A stretch of 64,000 nucleotides of DNA, taken from the NCBI RefSeq assembly GCF_030767025.1, contig NZ_JASITE010000004.1, positions 1 through 64,000 on the forward strand. The letters are read 5' to 3'. The notes under the pieces are model-generated. The model worked only from the letters and a program-made list of their open reading frames with translations, did no database searches and had not been told where the DNA came from. Shown in pieces: positions 36,001-42,882 of the stretch; positions within the stretch are counted from its first letter, which is position 1; every line of letters starts with the position of its first letter. The position numbers and the translations under genes were made by a program. The DNA is from Nocardia sp. CC227C (GTDB taxonomy: Bacteria; Actinomycetota; Actinomycetes; Mycobacteriales; Mycobacteriaceae).

Positions 36001-36174
36001 CCGGGGGCATACCGGACGCTGTTCCGGGCGGCCGCCACCCACTTCCCGGTGACGGCCGCGCCCGCCGTCGCCACCACCGCCCGACGCTGCGGAGAACCGT
36101 ACTGGGAGCAGGCATTCGATCAGCTCGCCGCGGATCTCGTGGAACGTCGGATCATGCTCGAGGAGTTGCAGTGA
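33097..36174 (+). CDS. SWIM-protein C-terminal half fused to DUF5691
   Basis: First gene of a MoxR/VWA operon; 1025 aa; function unknown. Residues about 1-215 resemble the part of SWIM-family (YehQ-like) proteins that follows the zinc finger: GLADLDRWLADQVRTGLAQ, AARMVDAQAPGVARALRDLG, then RRIWLRGTTTGRWALLLDHH and DADLHYYPAAAPLRAIWGER. The SWIM CxC/CxH finger itself is absent. A Thr/Ala-rich linker of about 170 residues follows. From roughly residue 385 a further segment (RSWPMLLVDVVPVRTESGWYV) leads into a helical-repeat DUF5691 domain (SFLAEWFAAAEPFDYRAPDT, RRAEVRRLAADLLTRLPDS). ATG 33097 has GAGGAAGGGGGA upstream. Its end overlaps the ATPase start by 4 nt. Confidence 0.8.
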   Translation: MPTRETATVSGDPSAVAGQRSDKRRARVSAGLADLDRWLADQVRTGLAQVDRSPRTFEAVAARMVDAQAPGVARALRDLGRVGARADWPQRLLREFGRLHLLVAAHQRLDHLSPGLRASVRTHIGYPTSVDSVREQPAVRDTWLVLAIRTTVEDGLYSRRIWLRGTTTGRWALLLDHHFGSPTFPQGTPAPGFRIDADLHYYPAAAPLRAIWGERHGPAEPDTTGDPSRTPTAGADRAPSTAPEFDSAPTTPSEPTAETADLGDAATAIGSDTTAPSSTATDAAPDTTAATGHGTAATGASAATAAPHGVAASAEPGTCATPSATTASGLDSTAATAGPETPAAAPAAASEHRSLATPTGPAGHATAAAPRSGTAASLAESTGTTGLSDPIASTGLGIADALGEHAVAVGADPFLRSWPMLLVDVVPVRTESGWYVVEAVGDSLPITVEDGEPWRMLGVSGGHPVTVVGEWTTDGLVPLAVHAAGAVVDAVAADGVSVATPPTASALGGRPGTAAAAEPGIAELVSTALVGTARRAADTAALPAFVAAAARSGDDPAVALLEAVALQDCFLRGAVSPSAAEKSDTAEEDPRPPLPPAAAARLGALLTGTSSFLAEWFAAAEPFDYRAPDTMCSRLLERAKSVAVHRESLLRLAGARGRWLAARHPGWRGLVRAAADDDSVWSHGRPAERRAWLARLRRTDADAARTALANSWPTESGPGMVELLAVLADGLSAADAPLLESGLDDRRAEVRRLAADLLTRLPDSAFARRMERRASAWLTVGAHPDGPRLTTTGPGVLDDAARRDGVGDPFPLTAYRADGAPDLAAEWLHRVVAATPLRHWEPLLGPPEEAVRTPMAEGLRGPMLHGWADAALAQRDPAWARALFAIMAEAPVAGDPDMEKLRELFAVQPLDDQVRHLRRLDSSWLAEIESLLRALPHPWPAPVAEHVLRLLLERARLSADRPGAPSLVPGAYRTLFRAAATHFPVTAAPAVATTARRCGEPYWEQAFDQLAADLVERRIMLEELQ

Positions 36175-37271
36175 CCAGCACCGCGGACCGGGACGCCCTG
36201 CTGCGCCCGCACGCCGAACAGACCTACGCCGACGAACTGGCCGTTCTGGCCGCCGCCGACGACCGCCCGCGTCCACCGTCCTGGCGGCTGTCGCCGTGGG
36301 CGGTGGTCACCTATCTGCTCGGCGGCCCGCTGGCCGACGGCACCGTCATCACCCCCAAGTACGTGGGGCCGCGGCGTCTCATGGAGGTCGCGGTCGCCAC
36401 CCTGGCCACCGATCGCGCACTGTTGCTGCTGGGTGTGCCGGGCACCGCCAAAACCTGGGTGTCGGAACATCTCTCAGCCGCCATCTCGGGTGCGTCCACC
36501 CTGCTGGTGCAGGGCACGTCGGGGACGACGGAGGAGGCGGTCCGCTACGGCTGGAACTACGCCCGCCTGCTGGCGGAGGGACCGAGCGCGGCGGCGCTGG
36601 TGCCGTCGCCGGTGCTGACGGCCATGCGGGCCGGGTCCATCGCCCGGATCGAGGAACTCACCCGTATTCCCTCGGATGTGCAGGACGCGCTGATCACCGT
36701 GCTGTCGGAGAAGACGCTGCCGGTGCCGGAACTCGGCACGGAGGTGCAGGCGGCCAAGGGTTTCAATGTGATCGCGACGGCCAACGACCGCGACCGCGGC
36801 GTCAACGAGCTGTCCTCGGCACTGCGGCGACGCTTCAATACCGTGGTACTGCCGCTGCCCGCCGGAGAGGACGACGAGGTCGCGATCGTCACCAAGCGGG
36901 TCGAAGAACTCGGCGCCGCACTGGAATTGCCCACCGTGCCCGCCGCCGCGGAGGAGATCCGGCGGGTGGTGCGGGTCTTCCGGGAGCTGCGTTCGGGGAT
37001 GACGGTGGACGGGCGCACCAGACTCAAGTCGCCGTCCGGCACGCTGTCCACCGCCGAGGCCATCTCGGTGATCACCAATGGGCTGGCGCTGGCCGCGCAC
37101 TTCGGTGACGGCGTGCTGCGCGCCGGGGATGTGGCGGGTGCGGTGCTGGGCGCGATCATCAAGGATCCGGTCGCCGACACCGTGGTGTGGACCGAATATC
37201 TGGAAGCCGTGGTGCGTCGGCGCCAGGACTGGGCCGACTTCTACCGCGCCTGCCGCGAGGTGCACACATGA
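36171..37271 (+). CDS. MoxR-type AAA+ ATPase (YehL subfamily)
   Basis: ATP-driven remodelling protein, 366 aa, usually partnered with a VWA-domain protein. It has Walker A GVPGTAKT at 88-95, a Walker B-like SIARIEEL where E161-E162 replace the usual DE, sensor 1 VIATANDRD (N205) and arginines in ALRRRFN (about 218-221). The segment EELTRIPSDVQDALITVLSE is typical of the YehL group, encoded in E. coli beside a DUF5682 protein, a VWA protein and a SWIM protein. GTG 36171 sits within the stop of the previous gene after GAGGAG, and its own stop overlaps the next ATG (ATGA). Confidence 0.9.
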   Translation: MTSTADRDALLRPHAEQTYADELAVLAAADDRPRPPSWRLSPWAVVTYLLGGPLADGTVITPKYVGPRRLMEVAVATLATDRALLLLGVPGTAKTWVSEHLSAAISGASTLLVQGTSGTTEEAVRYGWNYARLLAEGPSAAALVPSPVLTAMRAGSIARIEELTRIPSDVQDALITVLSEKTLPVPELGTEVQAAKGFNVIATANDRDRGVNELSSALRRRFNTVVLPLPAGEDDEVAIVTKRVEELGAALELPTVPAAAEEIRRVVRVFRELRSGMTVDGRTRLKSPSGTLSTAEAISVITNGLALAAHFGDGVLRAGDVAGAVLGAIIKDPVADTVVWTEYLEAVVRRRQDWADFYRACREVHT

Positions 37272-39811
37272 GCGCTCCCGCCGCTAGGCCGCCGGACGGC
37301 GATACGCGGACGCCGGACGGCGATGCGCCACCGCGGACCCGGATCTTCGGCATCCGCCACCACGGGCCCGGCTCCGCGCGTGCGCTGCGGCTGGCGCTGG
37401 AGCGGTTCCGCCCCGACGCGATTCTCATCGAGGGCCCCGCCGACGCCGACGATCTGGTCCGCTATGTGGCCGCCGCGGATATGACGCCACCGGTGGCGTT
37501 GCTCGCCTATCGGCCGGATGAGCCGTCCACGGCGGCATTCTGGCCCTACGCCGAGTTCTCCCCGGAGTGGCAGGCGCTGCGCTACGGGGTGGAACACGGT
37601 GTGCGGGTGGGTTTCTGCGACCTGCCCGCGGCCAACGCGCTCGCGGCTGCCGGGGAACCCGGCGACCGCACCGACCCGCTGAGCCTGCTGGCCACCGTCG
37701 GCGGCTACGACGATGCCGAGCGCTGGTGGGACGCCATTGTCGAATCCGGTTCGGACGCCGACATCTTCGACGCCGTGCACGAGGCAATGGCGGCGCTGCG
37801 CGAGGCGGCGGTGCCTGCGAACGACTCCGCGCCCGACGAAGCCGCTGACCCGCCCGCTGTCGACGCCGCTACCCGCGACAGCGTCACCGCCGACGACGCG
37901 GCCCGCGACAGCGCCGACGACCGCCGCGCGCGAGGCGGAGCCCCCGCCGACGCCGACGCCACGACGACGGCGCACCAACCCGGTGCGATGCCGCATGCCG
38001 CCATCGACGCGCGCGATCCGGGACAGACCTCTCCGAGGGATACGGCGGACGGTGCGAGCGAGATGTGGGGAAGCGCTGGGGCCGACGCGGTCGCGGCGCG
38101 GCCGGACGCGGTCGACATCGTGGTCGATGCGCACACCTTGCGCCGGGAGGCGCAGATGCGGCAGGTCATGCGCAAGGCGCTGAAGGACGGCGCGCGGCGG
38201 CTGGCCGTGGTGTGCGGCGCCTGGCACGCGCCCGCACTGAGCGGGAAGCTCCCTCCGGCGGCCGCGGACGCGCGACTGCTGAAGGGCATGCCGAAAGTGA
38301 AGACCACACTCACCTGGGTGCCGTGGACGCATTCGCGGCTGTCGACTTCGTCCGGGTACGGGGCGGGCATCACCTCGCCGGGCTGGTACCGGCACCTGTT
38401 CGCCGAGACCGAGCAGCCGATCGCGCGCTGGCTGACCAAGGTGGCGGGGATGCTGCGGCGGCACGACCTGCCGGTGTCGAGTGCGCACATCATCGAGGCC
38501 GTCCGGCTCGCCGAGACCCTCGCCACCCTGCGCGGCCGGCCGCTGGCCGGATTGTCCGAGGTCACCGAGGCCACCCGGTCGGTGCTGTGCGACGGTGACG
38601 AGACCATGCTGGATCTGGTCACCCGGGAGCTGGTGATCGGTGAGGCGCTGGGGACCGTGCCCGAGGACACGCCCACCGTCCCCTTGGAGGCGGACCTGCG
38701 GGCGCGGATCAGAACCCTGCGGCTGCGGCAGGAAGCCCGGGAACGCACCCTCGACCTGGATCTGCGCACCGAGCGCGATATGGCGAAATCCCAACTGCTG
38801 CACCGCCTGGAGTTGCTCGGCATCGACTGGGGGCGGCGTACCGCCGACGAGGTGCGCGGCACCGGCACCTTCCGCGAGACCTGGACGCTGCGGTGGCGGC
38901 CCGAGCTGGTGATGGCGGTGGTGGAGGCGTCGCGCTGGGGCACCACCCTGGCGACGGCCGCCACGGCGCGGATCCTCGACCGCGTGCGGGCACCCGATAC
39001 CGGGCTGCCGGAGGTGGCCGCCGCCCTCGACGCCGCCCTGCTGGCCGCCCTGGGCGATGCCGTCGACGGGCTGATCATCCGGCTGGAGTCGGTGGCGGCG
39101 CTGGACCACGACATCACCCATCAGCTGGCCGCGCTGCCCGAGCTGCTGCGCACCCTGCGCTACGGCGATGTGCGCGGCACCGATACCGCCGCGCTGGCCC
39201 GGGTCGCGGACGGGCTGCTGGTCCGGGTGTGCGCGGGCCTGCCGAGCGCGGTCACCGGCCTGGACGCCGACGCGGCGGCCGAGCTGCGCGCCCGCCTCGA
39301 TGCCGTGCACCTGGCGCTGGCCACCCGCGCCGACGCCTGGGCCACGAACGCCTGGCTCACCGCCCTGCGCGGGCTGGCCGACCGCGACGACGTGCACGGC
39401 GGCCTGGTCGGCCGCGCCGTGCGGTTGCTCCGCGACGCCGAAGTCGTCGACGCCGCCGAGTCGGCCCGGCGGCTCTCCGCCGCGCTCTCGGTGGGCCGCA
39501 CCGCCGCCGACAAGGCCGCCTGGATCGACGGCTTCCTCGGCGGCCGCGGCCTGCTGCTCGTGCACGACCGAAACCTGCTGGCGCTCATAGATTCCTGGCT
39601 GGCCGGGCTGACGGAACCGGATTTCGTCGCCGTCCTGCCGCTGCTGCGCCGCACCTTCGGCGACTTCGACAGCGGTGAACGACAGTCCATCGCCGCGGCG
39701 ATCCGGCACGGTACGGCGGCCCCCGCCTCCGGTGCGACCGCGAACCTCGACGTCGAGCGGGGGACGATCGCGCTGCGGGCCACCCGCGAGATCCTGGAGG
39801 CGCTCCGATGA
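37268..39811 (+). CDS. DUF5682 (YehM-like) protein, possible Tiki/TraB-fold hydrolase
   Basis: 847 aa, cytosolic, no TM segment. I see two GxxH motifs, G28-I-R-H31 (IFGIRHHGPGSARAL) and G316-A-W-H319 (AVVCGAWHAPAL), an acidic ILIEGPADAD (E55) and RREAQMRQVM (291-300). Two GxxH plus an early Glu and a later Arg/Glu patch define the Tiki/TraB/GumN/EreA superfamily, so a hydrolase fold is my inference; the catalogue name is only DUF5682. Between the motifs is a disordered insert of about 95 residues (182-278). The C-terminal two thirds are helical. Both ends overlap neighbours by ATGA. Confidence 0.85.
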   Translation: MSAPAARPPDGDTRTPDGDAPPRTRIFGIRHHGPGSARALRLALERFRPDAILIEGPADADDLVRYVAAADMTPPVALLAYRPDEPSTAAFWPYAEFSPEWQALRYGVEHGVRVGFCDLPAANALAAAGEPGDRTDPLSLLATVGGYDDAERWWDAIVESGSDADIFDAVHEAMAALREAAVPANDSAPDEAADPPAVDAATRDSVTADDAARDSADDRRARGGAPADADATTTAHQPGAMPHAAIDARDPGQTSPRDTADGASEMWGSAGADAVAARPDAVDIVVDAHTLRREAQMRQVMRKALKDGARRLAVVCGAWHAPALSGKLPPAAADARLLKGMPKVKTTLTWVPWTHSRLSTSSGYGAGITSPGWYRHLFAETEQPIARWLTKVAGMLRRHDLPVSSAHIIEAVRLAETLATLRGRPLAGLSEVTEATRSVLCDGDETMLDLVTRELVIGEALGTVPEDTPTVPLEADLRARIRTLRLRQEARERTLDLDLRTERDMAKSQLLHRLELLGIDWGRRTADEVRGTGTFRETWTLRWRPELVMAVVEASRWGTTLATAATARILDRVRAPDTGLPEVAAALDAALLAALGDAVDGLIIRLESVAALDHDITHQLAALPELLRTLRYGDVRGTDTAALARVADGLLVRVCAGLPSAVTGLDADAAAELRARLDAVHLALATRADAWATNAWLTALRGLADRDDVHGGLVGRAVRLLRDAEVVDAAESARRLSAALSVGRTAADKAAWIDGFLGGRGLLLVHDRNLLALIDSWLAGLTEPDFVAVLPLLRRTFGDFDSGERQSIAAAIRHGTAAPASGATANLDVERGTIALRATREILEALR

Positions 39812-40980
39812 GCGAGTTGGACGAAACTCACGCGCGGCGTTGGCGATTGGTGCTCGGCGGCGCGGCCGAGGCCGGGCTGGGCGGGCTGGACAGCGCGGAG
39901 GACGCCGCCATGGACCGGGCGCTGTCGGCGCTGTACGACTCCGACGCCCGCACGGGGCAGGGCGGGCGGCGCTCCGGCGGGCTGGGCGGATCGGCGCCGA
40001 ATGTGGCGCGCTGGCTGGGTGATATCCGCTCGTACTTCCCGTCCACGGTGGTCGAGGTGATGCAGCGAGACGCGGTGCGGCGGCTGAATCTCACCGAATT
40101 GCTGTTGGAGCCGGAACTATTGGAGGCGGTCGAGCCGGATGTGCATCTGGTCGGCACCCTACTCGGCCTGAACAAGGTGATGCCGGAGACCACCAGGGCC
40201 ACCGCACGCATGGTGGTCGAGCGGGTGGTGCGCGAGATCGAGCGGCGCGTCGCCGCACGGACCGTCGCGGCGGTGGGCGGGGCGCTGAACCGGGCGGCGC
40301 GGGTAGCGCGGCCGAAACCGCGGGATATCGACTGGGACCGCACCATTCGCCGCAATCTCGCCACCTATCTGCCCGAGTACCGCACCGTCGTCCCGGAGCG
40401 GCTGGTCGGCTACGGCCGCAAGGCGCAGGCGGTGCGGCGCGATGTGGTGCTGGCCATCGACCAATCCGGTTCCATGGCGTCGAGCGTGGTGTACGCGTCG
40501 GTGTTCGGGGCGGTGCTGGCCTCCATGCGGTCGCTGCGCACCTCGTTGATCGTGTTCGACACCGCCGTCGTGGATCTGACCGATCAGCTCGCCGATCCGG
40601 TGGACGTGCTGTTCGGCACCCAACTCGGCGGCGGCACCGACATCAATCGCGCCCTCGCCTACGCACAGGGGTTGATCACCCGCCCCGCCGACTCCCTGTT
40701 CGTCCTCATCTCCGATCTGTACGAAGGCGGTGTCCGCGCCGACATGCTGCGGCGCGTGCGCGCCATGACCGAGGCGGGCGTGCAGGTGGTGGTGCTGCTG
40801 GCGCTGTCCGACGACGGCGCGCCCGCCTACGACCGCGAGAACGCCGCCGCCCTGGACGCCCTCGGCGTCCCCGCCTTCGCCTGCACCCCCGACCGCTTCC
40901 CGGATCTGCTGGCGGTGGCCCTGGACCGGGGTGATGTGCGGCGGTGGGCCGAGCAGAACGCCGGGCGGGCCTCGTCCTGA
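39808..40980 (+). CDS. VWA-domain protein (YehP-like), partner of the MoxR ATPase
   Basis: 390 aa, cytosolic. The C-terminal von Willebrand A domain has a complete MIDAS: D218-x-S220-x-S222 (AIDQSGSM), T277 (GGGTDIN) and D303 (LISDLYEG), so it should bind Mg2+ and a ligand acidic residue. The N-terminal 200 residues are helical (RRWRLVLGGAAEAGLGGL; FPSTVVEVMQRDAVRRL). MoxR-VWA pairs work together in metal insertion or complex assembly. Last gene of the operon; a stem-loop follows at 40994. Confidence 0.9.
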   Translation: MSELDETHARRWRLVLGGAAEAGLGGLDSAEDAAMDRALSALYDSDARTGQGGRRSGGLGGSAPNVARWLGDIRSYFPSTVVEVMQRDAVRRLNLTELLLEPELLEAVEPDVHLVGTLLGLNKVMPETTRATARMVVERVVREIERRVAARTVAAVGGALNRAARVARPKPRDIDWDRTIRRNLATYLPEYRTVVPERLVGYGRKAQAVRRDVVLAIDQSGSMASSVVYASVFGAVLASMRSLRTSLIVFDTAVVDLTDQLADPVDVLFGTQLGGGTDINRALAYAQGLITRPADSLFVLISDLYEGGVRADMLRRVRAMTEAGVQVVVLLALSDDGAPAYDRENAAALDALGVPAFACTPDRFPDLLAVALDRGDVRRWAEQNAGRASS

Positions 40981-40993
40981 CCCGGGCGGGGGC

Positions 40994-41037
40994 GGGCCGG
41001 GATGCCGACCGACACGCGACGGGCCGCATCCCGGCCC
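40994..41037 (+). terminator. Stem-loop after the MoxR/VWA operon
   Basis: Perfect 12-bp arms GGGCCGGGATGC (40994-41005) and GCATCCCGGCCC (41026-41037) with a 20-nt loop, starting 14 bp after the VWA stop. Confidence 0.6.
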
Positions 41038-41224
41038 ACGCGGGGCGGGCCGCGGCCCCGGCTACAGGCGGACTGCGCCCGGCGGCCCGGCCGGATCGCC
41101 GGATTCCGGTCGCACAATGAATACGCCCAGTTCAGGCAACATATTGGCAGTGAGCTCGGAATCGGGGCACGCAAACACTGCTAGGCTGCCTGGCGATTCG
41201 ACTCGTGGAAACGGGGGCTCTCGG

Positions 41225-42715
41225 TTGCTGGACTCTGGTGAAGATTTCGCCGGTTACGTCATCGAGCGCGAACTGGGCCGCGGCGGTATGGGTTCGGTCT
41301 ACCTGGCCAAGCATCCGCGGCTGCCGCGCATGACGGCCTTGAAACTGCTCAATCAGGAGATGTTCTCCGATGACGAGATCCGCGCCCGGTTCATCCGGGA
41401 AGCCGATCTGGTCGCCCAGCTCGATCACCCGAATATCGTGACGGTCTACGACCGCGGTGCGGTGGACGAGCAGCTGTGGATCTCCATGCAGTACATCGAC
41501 GGGGTGAACGCCGCCGCCGTCGATCCGGGCAAGCTGCCGCCGCTGCGCGCGGTGCAGATCATCACCGAGACCGCCAAGGCCCTCGACTACGCACACGGCA
41601 TCGGCGTCCTGCACCGCGATGTGAAGCCCGCCAATATCCTGCTGGCCCGCTCGGGTCGCGCGGGGGCGGGTGGTGAACGGGTGTACCTCACCGATTTCGG
41701 CATCGCCAGGCTGCGCGACGACACCGGTCATCTCACCCAGACCGGCACCGTGACCGCCACCCTGGCCTACGCCTCGCCGGAACAGCTGACCGGCGCGACG
41801 CTGGACGGCCGCTCCGATCAGTATTCGCTGGCCTGCACGCTGTTCCAATTGCTCACCGGCAGCGTGCCGTTCGAGGGCACCAGTCCGGCGGCGGTGATCC
41901 GCGGCCATCTGCAGGAGCGCCCCCGCCTGCCCAGCGCCCTGCGCCCGGACCTGCCCCGCGCCGTCGACGGCGTGCTGGCCCGTGCGCTGTCCAAGCGCCC
42001 GCAGGACCGCTACCACTCCTGCACCGAGTTCGCGAGCGCGGCCGAGCGGGCGTTCACCATCTCCCGCACCGCGCCCCCGCAGCCGGTGCAGCCGCCGCGC
42101 CCGCCCACCCCGGCCGGACCGCAACCGGTCGTGCCACCGACGTATACGCCGTCGTCGCCGCGCCCACTCGTCGGCCAGCAGGGCCCGATGGGCCAGGCGA
42201 CCCCGTCACCGGGCCAGGTCAATCCGCAGTCCGCACCGTTCAATCCGCAGCCGGGTCCGCTGAATCCGCAACCGGCCCCGCACCCCGGACCGCTGGGACC
42301 GCAGTCGGCCCCGCACAATCCGCAAGCGAGCCAACCGAATCCGACACCCGCGCCCTACAACCCGCAGGCGGGGCAGATCGGCCCGCAGTCCACGCCGTAC
42401 CCACAGGCGGGCTCGCCGAATCCGCAGTCCACGCCACACAATCCACAGTCGGCGCACAATCCGCTACCGGGACAGCCGAACCCGTCGTCGGCGTTCAACC
42501 CGAGCCAGTCGATGCCCCGCCCGGCCCCCTACCAGCAGTCCGCGCCGTTCACCCCGCAGGGCACCCCGCCCCAGCCGTACGGATATCAGGCTCCGCCCAC
42601 GAACTACGTCCCGCCCCAACAGGGTTCCGGCTCCAATACCGGCATCATCCTCGGCATCGTGGCGGCGGTGATCATCGCCGTCATCGCGGTGATCGTCATC
42701 GTGGCCCTGGCCTGA
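41225..42715 (+). CDS. Ser/Thr protein kinase with terminal TM and no outer sensor
   Basis: PknB-like eukaryotic-type kinase, 496 aa. The kinase domain spans about 11-275: Gly loop GRGGMGSV (18-25), Lys40, catalytic HRDVKPAN (H130), DFG at 157-159 and a Thr-rich activation loop GHLTQTGTVTATLAYASPEQ. A linker of about 190 residues is rich in N-P-Q repeats, then a TM of about 26 residues ends the protein, so nothing but a few residues could reach outside. Start TTG 41225 aligns with the ATG of the paralogue at 48059 and follows GGGGG; ATG 41117 would precede the probable TAGGCT promoter box. Convergent with the ABC permease. Confidence 0.9.
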   Translation: MLDSGEDFAGYVIERELGRGGMGSVYLAKHPRLPRMTALKLLNQEMFSDDEIRARFIREADLVAQLDHPNIVTVYDRGAVDEQLWISMQYIDGVNAAAVDPGKLPPLRAVQIITETAKALDYAHGIGVLHRDVKPANILLARSGRAGAGGERVYLTDFGIARLRDDTGHLTQTGTVTATLAYASPEQLTGATLDGRSDQYSLACTLFQLLTGSVPFEGTSPAAVIRGHLQERPRLPSALRPDLPRAVDGVLARALSKRPQDRYHSCTEFASAAERAFTISRTAPPQPVQPPRPPTPAGPQPVVPPTYTPSSPRPLVGQQGPMGQATPSPGQVNPQSAPFNPQPGPLNPQPAPHPGPLGPQSAPHNPQASQPNPTPAPYNPQAGQIGPQSTPYPQAGSPNPQSTPHNPQSAHNPLPGQPNPSSAFNPSQSMPRPAPYQQSAPFTPQGTPPQPYGYQAPPTNYVPPQQGSGSNTGIILGIVAAVIIAVIAVIVIVALA

Positions 42716-42827
42716 CACCGCCGACGGCCCCACCCGCACCACGCTCCCGGCGGTCCCGTCCGCCGCGCCCGGCGGCTTCGCCCGGTCACCACCGAGACAC
42801 CCCCAACAGCGCGCCTCCAGCTCCACG

Positions 42828-42861
42828 CCGCCGCCCCGCGCCGATCGGCGCGGGGCGGCGG
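42828..42861. terminator. 34-bp perfect palindrome between kinase and ABC permease
   Basis: Arms of 15 bp (CCGCCGCCCCGCGCC and complement) meet at a central GATC, making the whole 34 bp self-complementary. It sits between convergent stops at 42715 and 42883. A bidirectional terminator is the simplest reading; the lack of a loop is unusual. Confidence 0.6.
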
Positions 42862-42882
42862 AAGGGGCGCACGCGGAACCGC

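Noticed and set aside
33097..40980. Calling the MoxR/VWA operon a proven phage-defence system
   Set aside because: No nuclease, toxin or sensor domain typical of defence was seen and no other defence genes surround it. Only a possible link to AAA-VWA conflict systems can be stated.
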